Shown: piece after piece, positions 8,272-17,398 of the stretch | Layout: each line of letters opens with the position of its first letter | Position numbering within the stretch: the first letter of the stretch is position 1 | Assembly: GCA_964251675.1 (NCBI GenBank) | Contig: CAXUKS010000004.1 | Span: 91,293 to 155,292 of the forward strand | Source of the DNA: JANXMY01 sp964251675 | GTDB taxonomy: Bacteria; Armatimonadota; Armatimonadia; Armatimonadales; Capsulimonadaceae | Direction: 5' to 3' | Length of the DNA: 64,000 nucleotides | The notes under the pieces: model-generated | Database searches by the model: none | What the model was told of the DNA's origin: nothing | Seen by the model: the letters and a program-made list of their open reading frames with translations, nothing else | Made by a program: the position numbers and the translations under genes

Positions 8272-9372
8272 CTAAAGCCGGCGCTGAATTGTCGCGCCGC
8301 CCAGCACACAGTCCCCGGATGTGTCATACATCACGACGGACTGGCCGGGAGTGACGGCCCGCTGGGGCGTGTCGAACTGCACGACAATTTCCCCATCCTT
8401 CGGCCCGTTTTGTACCGTGGCGGGCACAGCATTCATATTGTAACGTATTTTCACCAGCACAGGCCGTGATTCCTGCACGCCCGCGATGCCCACCCAATTT
8501 ATATCGTCAGCGACCAGCCCCGGCGCCAGTAAATCGCTGTTATCGCCGACCGTGACCGTGTTTGTGTCGGCATCAATCCCGATGACGTACAGCGGAATGG
8601 GCGAGCCGATATTGACCCGCTTGCGCTGGCCGATGGTGTAAAACGCGATGCCGTCATGCGTCCCGCGCCGCCGCCCGCTGGTGTCCACGATGTCGCCCGC
8701 CTGCACCGTCTCTGGCGCGGTCTGGGCCAGAAAGTCGGTGTACGAGCCGCCCTGCACGAAGCAGATTTCCTGCGAGTCGGGCTTGTTATGCACCGCCAGG
8801 CCCAGCTCTTCGGCAATCGCCCGCACTTCGGTTTTGTTGGGAACAATTCCAAGCGGCATCAGCGTGTGTGCCAGCTCATCCTGCGTAAAGTGATACAGGG
8901 CATAGGTCTGGTCCTTGTCGTCGTCGAGGGCGCGGCGCAGGGTCCAGCGCCGGGCGTCCTCGTCAAACTCGGTGCGGGCATAATGTCCCGTCGCCAGATA
9001 CTCGGCCCCCAGCCCCCGTGCTTTCGCCATCAGTGCATCAAACTTGACATAGCGGTTGCAATTGACGCACGGGTTGGGCGTTCGGCCCCGCTTGTATTCG
9101 TCCACGAAGTTGCCGATGACTTTGTCGGCAAAGAACTCCCGGAAGTTCAAAACGTAGTGAGGGATGCCGAGCTTCGCGGCGACGCGGCGGGCATCCTCCA
9201 CGGCTCCCAGCGAGCAGCAGCCCGCGCCTTTGGTTTCGGTGGTGCTTTCCTGCCAGATTTGCATGGTGACGCCGAGCACGTCGTAGCCCTGCCGCAGCAA
9301 AAGCCCGGCGGCCACCGACGAGTCCACGCCGCCACTCATGGCGACCACAACAGTAGGCTTGGTATTGGACAT
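8272..9372 (-). CDS. mnmA: tRNA-specific 2-thiouridylase MnmA
   Basis: At 366 residues this is the usual length. It has the PP-loop AMSGGVDSSVAAGLL at the start, the catalytic cysteine in NPCVNCNRYVKFDAL, and the second cysteine in PDSQEICFV followed by the central and beta-barrel tRNA-binding domains. MnmA puts sulfur on U34 of tRNA-Lys, -Glu and -Gln, using persulfide sulfur and ATP. It is the first gene of the minus-strand series that continues into rsbV, rsbW, sigB, hen1 and pnkp. U34 modifications are known recognition elements of several anticodon nucleases, so this position may be meaningful. Confidence 0.95.
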   Translation of the reverse strand: MSNTKPTVVVAMSGGVDSSVAAGLLLRQGYDVLGVTMQIWQESTTETKGAGCCSLGAVEDARRVAAKLGIPHYVLNFREFFADKVIGNFVDEYKRGRTPNPCVNCNRYVKFDALMAKARGLGAEYLATGHYARTEFDEDARRWTLRRALDDDKDQTYALYHFTQDELAHTLMPLGIVPNKTEVRAIAEELGLAVHNKPDSQEICFVQGGSYTDFLAQTAPETVQAGDIVDTSGRRRGTHDGIAFYTIGQRKRVNIGSPIPLYVIGIDADTNTVTVGDNSDLLAPGLVADDINWVGIAGVQESRPVLVKIRYNMNAVPATVQNGPKDGEIVVQFDTPQRAVTPGQSVVMYDTSGDCVLGGATIQRRL

Positions 9373-9414
9373 AATTAGTCTCTAATCGTAAAAAACGTGC
9401 GCGGAAAGGAGACC

Positions 9415-9530
9415 TACCTTCCTTGCTTCGCAGGGTCCTCCCTCAAGGGAGGATTAAGAGCGTGACGAAGGGCTTGCATACTTTGTCCGTATCCTTCCTT
9501 TAGGAAGGACCCTGCGAAGCAAGGAAGGTA
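9415..9530. repeat. CCTCC-type inverted-repeat element, family 2 copy A
   Basis: Perfect 24-bp inverted arms lie at 9415-9438 and 9507-9530. Each is followed inward by a short hairpin (TCCTCCCTCAAGGGAGGA and TCCTTCCTTTAGGAAGGA). The element fills the gap between the dipeptidase stop codon and the mnmA start, so it may act as a terminator or RNA structure. It looks like a small non-autonomous element. Confidence 0.75.
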
Positions 9531-9532
9531 CG

Positions 9533-10954
9533 TTACTCGCTCGCCAGCCGGGCCAGCGAACGCGCATAGATTTTGGTGGCCCGGATTAAATCATCCACCG
9601 CCCAGCATTCGTCTTTCTCATGCGCCCCGCCGTCGCCGGGGGCGCGGTTACCGAAGTCAGGGCCGAACGCGATGCCTTTGGTTATGGCACGGGCATACGT
9701 CCCGCCACCCATGGTCAGAGGCGGCGTCGTGTCGCCGGTTTCGGCCCGGTAGACCTCCAGCAGCGTGGCGACTAGCGGGTCTTCGCGGGGGATATATAGC
9801 GGCGGCTGATCGGTCAGCTCGGCCAGCCTCCATCCCTTGCCGTCAATCCCTGTTTCTAAACGCTGCCGCAGGTCGTCTGAGTTCCAGGTCACAGGGTAGC
9901 GGACGTTGAACGTCAGCGTGATCTGACCGTCTGCCAGAGATGCCACGCCGAGATTGCAGGTCAGCGGCCCGGCGATGTCGTCCTGCCCGGCAATCCCCAG
10001 AGCGCCGCCGGTGGTGTCCTCGGCCCACGTTTGCATCTGCTGAATAATCTGAACCTGGTCTTCCTGATGATCTAAAAGCAAAAGCGCATCACACAGCACG
10101 GCCACGGCGTTGACGCCCTTTTCCGGGGTGCTGCCGTGTGCGGAAACCCCGTGTGCCGTGACATATATCTCGCCGTCTGCCGTCGTCTCGGTGCTGATGC
10201 CGACGACCGCGTTCAGCCGCGCCGCCGAAGCCGCCGGGTTTGCCAGCCTCAGCACAGCATGGGCCATATCAGGAACCATGTTGGGCCGCTGTCCACCGGA
10301 CAGCGACACCAGATGAATACGCTCACCCTCGGATGGGGCCGGGCGGGTCAAAATGGCGTTAGCGATGCCCTTTTCGGCATAGACCAGCGGGAACATGGCA
10401 TCGGGCGTGAAGCCGGTTTCGGGCATCTCTTCGTGGGCGAAGTAGTGCTTGACGCAGTGGAAGCCGCTTTCCTCGTTGGCCCCCAGAATGACTCGAATGC
10501 GCTTAGTCAGCGGTACGCCGCAGGCTTTGACGGCGAGCAAAGCCCACAGCCCGGCCATCGCCGGGCCTTTGTCGTCAGTCGCGCCCCGCGCATAGAGCTT
10601 GCCGTTGTGTATCTCCGCGCCAAAGGGCGGATGCGACCAGCCTTCTCCGGCGGGGACGACATCCACATGGGCCAGCACGCCCACAATCGGCGCATCGGTG
10701 GGGACACCCGGCGCGGTCCATTCGGCATGAGCGGCATAGCCGTCCAGCTGCTTTGTGCTCAGCCCGTGTTCGGCAGCCACTTCGAGCGCGTAGTCCAGTG
10801 CCTGCCGCGTTTCGGCCCCGAACGGAGCGCCGGATGCGGGGTCGCCTTCCACGCTTGGGATCCGCAGAAGAGCCTGCGTGGTTTCAACAATCGAGGTGCG
10901 ATTCTGATCAATCCATTCGGAGACCTGCGTGTCTATGCTGCTGAAGTTATCCAA
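9533..10954 (-). CDS. M20 family dipeptidase, PepV/Sapep type
   Basis: This 473-residue protein has the order typical of PepV-like M20A metallopeptidases: HVDVVPAGEGWSHPPF (first zinc His and the catalytic Asp), ATDDKGPAMAGL (bridging Asp), GANEESGFHC (catalytic and zinc Glu) and a late GGGTYARAI with a final GAHEKDECW zinc His. PepV enzymes cleave dipeptides with an L or beta-Ala N-terminus in the cytoplasm. The start appears to be TTG at 10954 with a GAGAGAAAG sequence upstream, as no good ATG lies nearby. It is a single-gene unit with repeat elements on both sides. Confidence 0.88.
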   Translation of the reverse strand: MDNFSSIDTQVSEWIDQNRTSIVETTQALLRIPSVEGDPASGAPFGAETRQALDYALEVAAEHGLSTKQLDGYAAHAEWTAPGVPTDAPIVGVLAHVDVVPAGEGWSHPPFGAEIHNGKLYARGATDDKGPAMAGLWALLAVKACGVPLTKRIRVILGANEESGFHCVKHYFAHEEMPETGFTPDAMFPLVYAEKGIANAILTRPAPSEGERIHLVSLSGGQRPNMVPDMAHAVLRLANPAASAARLNAVVGISTETTADGEIYVTAHGVSAHGSTPEKGVNAVAVLCDALLLLDHQEDQVQIIQQMQTWAEDTTGGALGIAGQDDIAGPLTCNLGVASLADGQITLTFNVRYPVTWNSDDLRQRLETGIDGKGWRLAELTDQPPLYIPREDPLVATLLEVYRAETGDTTPPLTMGGGTYARAITKGIAFGPDFGNRAPGDGGAHEKDECWAVDDLIRATKIYARSLARLASE

Positions 10955-11047
10955 AATTACTGGCTTTCTCTCGCGTCCGGCGGGCGAACTAAAGATACGA
11001 ACAAATATACGGTTTAATTATCCACAAAAGGCGGCCCGGCGTCAACC

Positions 11048-11107
11048 GGACCCCTCCCGCTCCCTCCCCTGTTAGGGGAGGGAGCGAGGAACGAGCGGGA
11101 GGGGTCC
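11048..11107. repeat. CCTCC-type inverted repeat, family 2 copy B
   Basis: Two arms of about 27 bp, GGACCCCTCCCGCTCCCTCC and its complement, are separated by only a few bases. They form a strong hairpin that ends at the stop codon of the metallophosphoesterase gene. Its position and lack of a T run suggest a repeat unit reused as a transcript end. Confidence 0.7.
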
Positions 11108-12024
11108 TACCGAAACGTGACCGCGACTGCTTCGGGCGGGCGCAGGAGGCGCACCGGGAGCGAAGAGCCGTCCATTCCCCGGCTCACAATCAGCACCCGT
11201 CCCTCGATTTGTTTGCGGCCTGCCCAGGTGACCATGCTGCCCGGCGGCAGGTGCGGATGCAGCCAGCGATGCAGGGGACGGGAAACCCAGTCCAGCAGCA
11301 TGATTTGGCCGCCGTGCGTGTGCCCGGCCAGCACGGCCAGCGGACGGCGTCCCGGCAGGTACACGGCATCCGGGTTGTGCGACAGCACCAGGCGCGGCAG
11401 GTCCGGCTCTACGCCGTTAAAGCGGCTGTACCAGTCCAGCGTTTTCGCGGCGGCTTTGTAGTCTGCCGGAGCCTTGTAGTCTTCGGGGGCGTAGTAGGCA
11501 GAGGCTTCCTGCAAATCGTCCAGGCCGACGACCAGCAGCCCTTGCCCACCTGCCGTAACCACGGCTGACTCGTTGTGCAGGATATGGACGCCATGCGCTT
11601 CTAAAAATGCCCGCACCGGGCCGAAGTCGCCGCCGAAAGTGGTGTAGTCGTGGTTGCCGGGCACGGCCAGCAGAGGTACCCCCCATTCCCACAGGCCGCG
11701 CAGCATCGGCGACAGCCGCAGCAGGTAGCGCGGGTCGGTGTCGATAAAATCCCCGCCGAGCAGGACGGCATCGAACGGCTTTTTTTGATGCCGCGCCGTC
11801 AGCCGCCGCATCTTCGCCGCCAGAGACCGGGGCCGGGTCCACCGTCCCAGATGCCAGTCGGTCAGCAGCAGCACCCGGACCGGGTGGGTGAGGGGGCCGT
11901 CGGGGTCTTGGACGACGTGTTCCGAGACGTGCAGACGCCCCGGCTCGCCCCACCACATATAGGCCAGCAGGGGAGGCAGGGAGGCCAGCAGCAGCCCAGC
12001 AAGTTTTGGCGAAAAGCGTGGCAT
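11107..12024 (-). CDS. membrane-anchored metallophosphoesterase (YkuE/YaeI-like)
   Basis: The protein has 305 residues. The N-terminus has one hydrophobic segment (about 8-26) that would act as an uncleaved signal anchor, placing the enzyme outside the cytoplasm. The calcineurin-like motifs are complete: LTDWHLG, GGDFID, GNHDY, LSHNPD and AGHTHGGQI. YkuE/YaeI relatives hydrolyse phosphoesters such as UDP-2,3-diacylglucosamine or are involved in cell-wall metabolism. The exact substrate cannot be assigned. A second, Tat-exported paralogue lies at 24201-25073. Confidence 0.85.
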   Translation of the reverse strand: MPRFSPKLAGLLLASLPPLLAYMWWGEPGRLHVSEHVVQDPDGPLTHPVRVLLLTDWHLGRWTRPRSLAAKMRRLTARHQKKPFDAVLLGGDFIDTDPRYLLRLSPMLRGLWEWGVPLLAVPGNHDYTTFGGDFGPVRAFLEAHGVHILHNESAVVTAGGQGLLVVGLDDLQEASAYYAPEDYKAPADYKAAAKTLDWYSRFNGVEPDLPRLVLSHNPDAVYLPGRRPLAVLAGHTHGGQIMLLDWVSRPLHRWLHPHLPPGSMVTWAGRKQIEGRVLIVSRGMDGSSLPVRLLRPPEAVAVTFR

Positions 12025-12033
12025 TTAACGACC

Positions 12034-13263
12034 TTAATGGTCCGGCGGCTCGTTTGGGTTGCCGTATTCCAACTCGGTCGTGGTCTGGAACGCGCCGGTC
12101 TTGATGTGCCGCCGGAACGGCTCGCCGAGGTTCATGCCTTCAGCAGTCACATCAAAGACAAACTCCTGCATTGTGGTGAGACGCTGCCCGCCCAGTGTCA
12201 GGGGCCGCAGAGCGACATACACAGGCGCCCACGGGCAGCAGAAAAAATGGCCGAGCCGTTCGCCGCGCTTTGTGGTCGCATAGTCAATGTCGCCGCGCTC
12301 ATGTGCCCGGTCGATCTGATGCTGGATGGCGAGTGTCTGGTCCGGGTCCGGGTCCAGCCGCCACAGGTCGTCAATGGCGCGGCGGGCTTTGCGATCACTC
12401 TGAAAATGGTCGCGGCGGGCCGGGTCGGTCAGGCACCACGGGTCAAAGCCAATCCCCTCCGGCAAGGGGTCTTCTTTGGGGAGGGCCGGCAAAGGCCGCG
12501 CTTTGAGAACAGGAGACTCAGCAGGCGGCTCGGCCAGCGTTGGCATGGCAATCATCTGGCCCAAACGGTAAAACCCTTCTATCGCTTCTTTGATAAATGG
12601 CTCCACCCGCTCATGGACTTCCTGCGTGGGATGGCTGCCGTGCAGGTCCTCGGCGTAGCGGGCTTTGGAGATAGCAGCAGCCAGCACCTGCCGCATATAG
12701 TGCGCCTGCGCCTGCTGCTTGGAGTCGCTGAGATGTTCGGCGTCCGGTAAAAACAGCAGAGCGGCCTGAGCATGCTCGCGTACCGAGCGCATCGCCTGAA
12801 GCATTCCGTGCAGATGGGTGTTCGGGCACGGCTCCACATCGCTCCAGGGCGGCATGGGGGCGGGCACGGCCACATCCAGCTTGTAATTGGGGTTAGAATA
12901 CGCCTGCTGGGCGCGGCTGACCCAGCCTTCCACCTGCGCGTAGAACTCTAAAATCTGGTCGGCGGTGATGGGCGGGACGTAGCCGACGGTCGCCGGGTCG
13001 CTGTCGTAATCGGCCTGCAAAAACGTATCGCCGAGGTGCTGCAAGACAAACGCATTCCAGGCGCACAGCATCTCCGCCTGCGTGGCTGGCGGAACCGTCC
13101 ACGGGGTCAGCCCTTCGGCCCGGCCTTCCAGCCGCTGCTGCTCCACCTGGTCCAGCAGGTCGTAGACGGTCCCGCCAGCGCGGCGGTAAGCTTCCAGAGT
13201 GTCGGCGGGAACTTCGCCGCTCAGGCGGCAAAGCAGTCTGCCCCAGGCAGAGGGCTGTGTCAT
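12034..13263 (-). CDS. unknown protein, translationally coupled to rarA
   Basis: A 409-residue soluble-looking protein rich in Trp, Pro and acidic residues, with no signal peptide or membrane segment. I recognise no family. It has a short Pro-rich linker (about residues 245-270) between a helical N-terminal part and a C-terminal part with CCPWAPVYVALRPLTLGG. Its start overlaps the rarA stop by 4 bases, so the two are one operon. Confidence 0.75.
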   Translation of the reverse strand: MTQPSAWGRLLCRLSGEVPADTLEAYRRAGGTVYDLLDQVEQQRLEGRAEGLTPWTVPPATQAEMLCAWNAFVLQHLGDTFLQADYDSDPATVGYVPPITADQILEFYAQVEGWVSRAQQAYSNPNYKLDVAVPAPMPPWSDVEPCPNTHLHGMLQAMRSVREHAQAALLFLPDAEHLSDSKQQAQAHYMRQVLAAAISKARYAEDLHGSHPTQEVHERVEPFIKEAIEGFYRLGQMIAMPTLAEPPAESPVLKARPLPALPKEDPLPEGIGFDPWCLTDPARRDHFQSDRKARRAIDDLWRLDPDPDQTLAIQHQIDRAHERGDIDYATTKRGERLGHFFCCPWAPVYVALRPLTLGGQRLTTMQEFVFDVTAEGMNLGEPFRRHIKTGAFQTTTELEYGNPNEPPDH

Positions 13264-14597
13264 AGCGTGTTCCTTTTCCGTTCTTCCATCCGTGCTTTGA
13301 TTGCCGCTTCCGCGCCGTTTTCCGTCGGCTCGTAATAGACCTGCGTTTGTGCGCCTTCGGGCAGATACGCCTGCGCCACATAGTTGCCGGGGTAGTCGTG
13401 GGGGTTGAGATAGGGCACGTCGCCCTGAGCGGAGCGGCCTGTGCCGCTGCGGGAGTCGCGCATGGGCTTGGGAACCGGGCGGACACGCTCGGCTTCCACA
13501 TCGGCGAGGGCACGGTGGATGGCATTGTAGGAGGCTTTGGATTTGGGCGCGGCGGCCAGATATGTGACCGCCTGCGCCAGATTAAGCCGCGCTTCAGGCA
13601 GACCCACATACTCCACGGCGCGTGCGGCGGCGTTGGCGATGACCAGGCCCATCGGGTCGGCATTGCCGACGTCCTCGGAGGCCAGAACCACCAAGCGGCG
13701 GGCGATAAAGCGGGCATCTTCCCCGGCGGCCAGCATGCGGGCCAGATAATACAGGCCCGCGTCCGGGTCGCTGCCCCGTATGCTTTTGATAAATGCTGAG
13801 ATCGTGTCGTAATGCGTGTCGCCGGTTTTGTCGTAGGTCAGCGCCCGCTGCTGCAAGGCTTCTTCGGCAATAGCGCGGGTGACACGCCGGACGGCATCCG
13901 CTTTGCGGGACTCGGGCCGGGTCGTCGTCGCGGCAAGCTCCAAAGCGTTCAGCGCCGTCCGGGCATCGCCGTTGCTCTTATCAATGAGATGCGCCCGCGC
14001 CTCGGGTTCTAAAACAACGCTGAGATTGCCCAGCCCGCGCTCCGTGTCCAGCACGGCCCGGTCCAGCAAATCGCCTAATTGTTCATCAGAGAGCGACTCA
14101 AACGTAAACACGCGCGCGCGGGACAGCAGGGGAGCGTTGACCTCAAAGTACGGGTTTTCCGTGGTCGCGCCGATTAAGACGACGGTTCCATTTTCAACGT
14201 GCGGCAGGAGAGCGTCCTGCTGCGTCTTGTTGAAGCGGTGGATTTCGTCAATAAACAGCACGGTCTTTTTGCCGTACATCCGCCGCCGCATGGACGCCGC
14301 CTCGATGGCTTTTCGCAGATCGGGAATGCCTTGCGTGACCGCCGAAAACGGCTCGAAATGGGACTGTGTGCGTCCGGCAATGATCCCCGCCAGCGTGCTT
14401 TTGCCGACGCCGGGCGGGCCAAAAAAGATCACCGAGGTCAGGGCATCCTCTTCAATCGCCCGCCGCAGCAGGCTTTCCGGGCCGAGAATCCGCGCCTGCC
14501 CGACAAACTCTTCCAGAGTGGTGGGCCGCATCCGCGCCGCCAGCGGCGTGTTAGGCAGAGCGGCGGGGGAAGTGGGGGTGTCGTCGAACAAATCCAT
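13260..14597 (-). CDS. rarA: replication-associated recombination protein A (AAA+ ATPase RarA/MgsA)
   Basis: This 445-residue AAA+ protein starts with the family signature RPTTLEEFVGQ. Walker A is FGPPGVGKST, Walker B is LFIDEIHRF, sensor 1 is IGATTENPYF, and the C-terminal tetramerisation part has SFIKSIRGSDPDA and YLARMLAAGEDARFIARRLV. RarA acts at stalled replication forks and single-strand DNA gaps with SSB. A -10-like TACAAT lies 5 bases before the ATG, pointing to a leaderless mRNA. The downstream unknown gene overlaps by 4 bases. Confidence 0.94.
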   Translation of the reverse strand: MDLFDDTPTSPAALPNTPLAARMRPTTLEEFVGQARILGPESLLRRAIEEDALTSVIFFGPPGVGKSTLAGIIAGRTQSHFEPFSAVTQGIPDLRKAIEAASMRRRMYGKKTVLFIDEIHRFNKTQQDALLPHVENGTVVLIGATTENPYFEVNAPLLSRARVFTFESLSDEQLGDLLDRAVLDTERGLGNLSVVLEPEARAHLIDKSNGDARTALNALELAATTTRPESRKADAVRRVTRAIAEEALQQRALTYDKTGDTHYDTISAFIKSIRGSDPDAGLYYLARMLAAGEDARFIARRLVVLASEDVGNADPMGLVIANAAARAVEYVGLPEARLNLAQAVTYLAAAPKSKASYNAIHRALADVEAERVRPVPKPMRDSRSGTGRSAQGDVPYLNPHDYPGNYVAQAYLPEGAQTQVYYEPTENGAEAAIKARMEERKRNTL

Positions 14598-14602
14598 GCG
14601 CT

Positions 14603-14608
14603 ATTGTA
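14603..14608 (-). promoter_or_regulatory. -10 box of rarA, leaderless spacing
   Basis: On the minus strand TACAAT ends 5 bases before the rarA ATG. The transcription start would then fall on or within a base or two of the start codon. No good -35 is visible. Confidence 0.4.
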
Positions 14609-14632
14609 GCACATGGATTTGCTGCACAGACT

Positions 14633-16513
14633 TTATCGTCGGTAGATCAGCGCATCTTTGCAGGAGCGGCGGATCTTCAACACTCGCAAATCGCTGCCAT
14701 CAACGACAAAGATATGCATCTGGCCGGAGAATTTAATTTGGGGAACAATCTGGCGCAAAATGTCCTGGTTTTTGGAAGCAGTGATGAAGCCCGGCACAAT
14801 CCAGAGAACATAAAAAGGGTGTTCCGGCAAATGCTTCACTTTTTTTCGCACCACATAAGCGGCTTTGACATCGCGGAGTTGTCGAAGCTGGGCCGCAAGT
14901 TCCTCCGTCACGGCTGATGAAAGGCCATGTGGTTCAAATTGAGCGGAGGATCCCACTTCTTCCCGTTCAGCATGCGCTCGCCGCAGGAGGGCGCGGCGCT
15001 CTTCGGCACGGCGCTGGAACTCGGCGACTTGCTTGTGGCGACCCTGCCGCTGACAGAACTCCGCCGCCGCCGCACAGGCTTCCAGAGTGATGTCGGGATC
15101 AGCCGTCATCGCCGTTTCCAGATGACTGAGGCCGTCCGGGTTGTCCTGCTGAAGCAAAATCTTTCCGAGTGCGAATTGTGCGCCGCAATGAGCCGGGTCT
15201 TCGGCAATGATCTTCTGAAACAAAGCTCCCGCGTCTTCGGCTTTGCCGCACGATAAAGTCAGACAGGCCTGCCGCCAGGCTTCGTCCGGCGTGAGTGATC
15301 CGTTCTGCGCTTTTTCGTTCAGTCCGCTCAAATAAATGCGGCCTTCCTGAATCTGCCGGTGCTGTTTTTCCCAGCCCGGAGTAGTTTGTTTTACCCATTC
15401 CTGCTCCAGCTGTGCCTGAAAAACACCGGCGTTCGGGCCAAAGCAGTGCGTGGCGGCTGACTCCGTGCCGAACAGGGTCACGGCTTCTTGGAAGGCTTCC
15501 TCTAAGTTGGCCGTATATCCCAGCGCCTGCAAACGGTTTGATAACGAAGGATGGGTGTCCTGCGTCCCGGTTTCTGTGCCGATTTCCTGGTGGAAATAGG
15601 TCTGTGCGTCCTCCGGCGCAAACTGCGTTTGGAACGCCTGTGTCAGCGCCTTAAACACCAGCGGTGGCTGCGGCTTCTGCTCGACCTGTTTGTAGATTTC
15701 TGGCCAGAATTGCTCCTGCAAAAAACGCCCGTGCAGCGCGAGTGTGACCAGTGCCTGCGAGGCGGCAGGAGCACCAGCGACCTCGGCGGCGCAGCGGTCC
15801 GCCTCATATTCATTTCCACGCGCCAGCACAAAAGAATACGCGCTGAAGCACGGGGCATACCAGTCAAAGAACCGGCGAAGCCACGCCGCAGTGCGCCGCT
15901 GCTTGCTTTTGTGCATTTCTTCCAGTACCTGAATCCAGGTCTGCCGGACGCGGTAAATCCAGCCTCCGAAGCGGCCATGATTTCCCGACAGATGCCCGGC
16001 TTCGTGCGCGACCACTGCCCGGAACTGCTGCGGCGTCAGCGCCTGCATCAGAGGCAGACCCAGCAGCAGATAGTTCCGCTGCCAGCCAAACAATCCCAGG
16101 CGCGGTACCTGCACTACCGCCGCGTTGAAATCCTCTGTCAGCAGCACTTCATGGAACGCCGGAGCTTTCAGGGCCGCCCGGACCTCATCCAGCATCGCAA
16201 ACAGCGTCGGCGAAGTCTCTCGGTTGAGCCGCACACCCTGGGGTTTTGGAAAGGACACGCTGAGAGCTTGAAGGATGGCTGCCGCCGCCACCGCTGGCGC
16301 AATTGCCACCTTCAGCAGCATCAGATTGCCTTTACTGAAGAAAACAGTCACACCGATCAGTGCCAGCACTGCGATTAAACAGCCCAGCGCGAAAAACAAA
16401 AAGGCGTATCCCAGGCAGGCCAGCAGCGCCACGCGCAGCGCATAGCGTTTGGGGGAATCCTGCGCTTCTGTTTCCAGACGGTGGACAAGGGCATCAAACT
16501 TTTTGGAAGTCAT
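14633..16513 (-). CDS. M48 family membrane metallopeptidase with TPR tail
   Basis: A 626-residue protein with two long hydrophobic segments (about 26-58 and 62-88) before a gluzincin domain. The zinc site HEAGH (170-174) is clear, and the third ligand lies in GNEYEADRCAAEVAG. The C-terminal third has tetratricopeptide-like helices (for example GAQFALGKILLQQDNPDGLSHLE). The layout resembles Ste24/HtpX-type peptidases and BepA-like M48-TPR proteins, which degrade or quality-control membrane proteins. TATAAT six bases before the ATG suggests a leaderless transcript. Confidence 0.85.
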   Translation of the reverse strand: MTSKKFDALVHRLETEAQDSPKRYALRVALLACLGYAFLFFALGCLIAVLALIGVTVFFSKGNLMLLKVAIAPAVAAAAILQALSVSFPKPQGVRLNRETSPTLFAMLDEVRAALKAPAFHEVLLTEDFNAAVVQVPRLGLFGWQRNYLLLGLPLMQALTPQQFRAVVAHEAGHLSGNHGRFGGWIYRVRQTWIQVLEEMHKSKQRRTAAWLRRFFDWYAPCFSAYSFVLARGNEYEADRCAAEVAGAPAASQALVTLALHGRFLQEQFWPEIYKQVEQKPQPPLVFKALTQAFQTQFAPEDAQTYFHQEIGTETGTQDTHPSLSNRLQALGYTANLEEAFQEAVTLFGTESAATHCFGPNAGVFQAQLEQEWVKQTTPGWEKQHRQIQEGRIYLSGLNEKAQNGSLTPDEAWRQACLTLSCGKAEDAGALFQKIIAEDPAHCGAQFALGKILLQQDNPDGLSHLETAMTADPDITLEACAAAAEFCQRQGRHKQVAEFQRRAEERRALLRRAHAEREEVGSSAQFEPHGLSSAVTEELAAQLRQLRDVKAAYVVRKKVKHLPEHPFYVLWIVPGFITASKNQDILRQIVPQIKFSGQMHIFVVDGSDLRVLKIRRSCKDALIYRR

Positions 16514-16519
16514 GCACTG

Positions 16520-16525
16520 ATTATA
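16520..16525 (-). promoter_or_regulatory. -10 box of the M48 peptidase gene, leaderless spacing
   Basis: A perfect TATAAT (minus strand) is followed by exactly 6 bases and the ATG at 16513. The first transcribed base should then be the A of the start codon. Confidence 0.5.
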
Positions 16526-16560
16526 GGAGGCTGATCTGCTTTTCTTGAGGTGTGTGGGGG

Positions 16561-16566
16561 TACACT
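16561..16566 (+). promoter_or_regulatory. -10 box of ung, leaderless spacing
   Basis: TACACT is followed by exactly 6 bases and the ung ATG at 16573, the same spacing as in the divergent M48 gene. The two promoters are back to back in a 59-base gap. Confidence 0.45.
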
Positions 16567-16572
16567 CGTTCT

Positions 16573-17295
16573 ATGGCACAGTCTACTTTATTTGACAGTT
16601 TGGAGCCGCCAATGGCTTCCCCGCCGCCGCTGCCGCCGTCCTGGCTGGCGGCTCTGGAAGGCGAATTCGAAAAGCCCTACTGGGCGAAATTGCAGCAGTT
16701 CGTGGCCGAGGAGCGGGCGGCACAGACGGTCTACCCGCCTGCCGAAGATGTCTATTCAGCGTTCTCGCTGGCCCCTTACGATGGCATTCGTGTGTTTTTG
16801 CTGGGTCAGGACCCGTACCACGGGCCGGGGCAGGCGCACGGGCTGTGCTTTTCGGTGCGGCCCGGCAACGCCGTCCCGCCGTCGCTGGTCAATCTATACA
16901 AAGAGCTGAAGACGGATTTAGGCTGCCGCGTGCCGAACAACGGGTATTTGGTTCCGTGGGCAGCGCAGGGGGTGCTGATGCTCAATGCCGTGCTGACGGT
17001 GCGTGCCCATGAGGCTAATTCGCACAAGGGGAAGGGGTGGGAGACGTTCACCGACAGCGTACTGCGCCATGTCAGCGCCCGCCCGGACCCGGTGGTGTTC
17101 GTTCTGTGGGGGGGCTACGCGCAGAAGAAGCTGCCGCTGATCGACACGTCGCGCCATGTCGTCATCCAGTCCGCGCACCCCTCGCCGCTGTCTGCCCGAA
17201 ACGGCTTTTTTGGAAGCCGCCCGTTTTCGCAGATCAACGCGGCGTTGAAGACAATGGGCCACGCGGAGATTGACTGGCAAATCCCGGATCTTTAA
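16573..17295 (+). CDS. ung: uracil-DNA glycosylase, family 1
   Basis: About 240 residues, the normal size. The water-activating loop is LLGQDPYHGPGQAHGLCFSV, with the catalytic Asp. The downstream LNAVLTVRAHEANSHKGKGWE and the uracil-binding/Leu-intercalation loop HPSPLSARNGFFGSRPFSQIN are intact. Ung removes uracil from DNA to start base-excision repair. The start is placed at 16573 because an upstream ATG at 16552 would precede the -10 box. Confidence 0.96.
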   Translation: MAQSTLFDSLEPPMASPPPLPPSWLAALEGEFEKPYWAKLQQFVAEERAAQTVYPPAEDVYSAFSLAPYDGIRVFLLGQDPYHGPGQAHGLCFSVRPGNAVPPSLVNLYKELKTDLGCRVPNNGYLVPWAAQGVLMLNAVLTVRAHEANSHKGKGWETFTDSVLRHVSARPDPVVFVLWGGYAQKKLPLIDTSRHVVIQSAHPSPLSARNGFFGSRPFSQINAALKTMGHAEIDWQIPDL

Positions 17296-17297
17296 GA

Positions 17298-17396
17298 GAC
17301 CTCCCCCAGCCCCTCCTCCAGAGGGGAGGCCAGATAATTGGGAATGGCCGTTTCCTCACTCCTTACCCCCCTCTGGAGGAGGGGCTGGGGGAGGTC
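17298..17396. repeat. CCTCC-type inverted repeat, family 2 copy C
   Basis: Perfect 29-bp inverted arms lie at 17298-17326 and 17368-17396 around a 41-bp centre. The element exactly fills the space between the convergent ung and nitroreductase genes, where it can form a strong hairpin in both transcripts. Confidence 0.8.
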
Positions 17397-17398
17397 GC

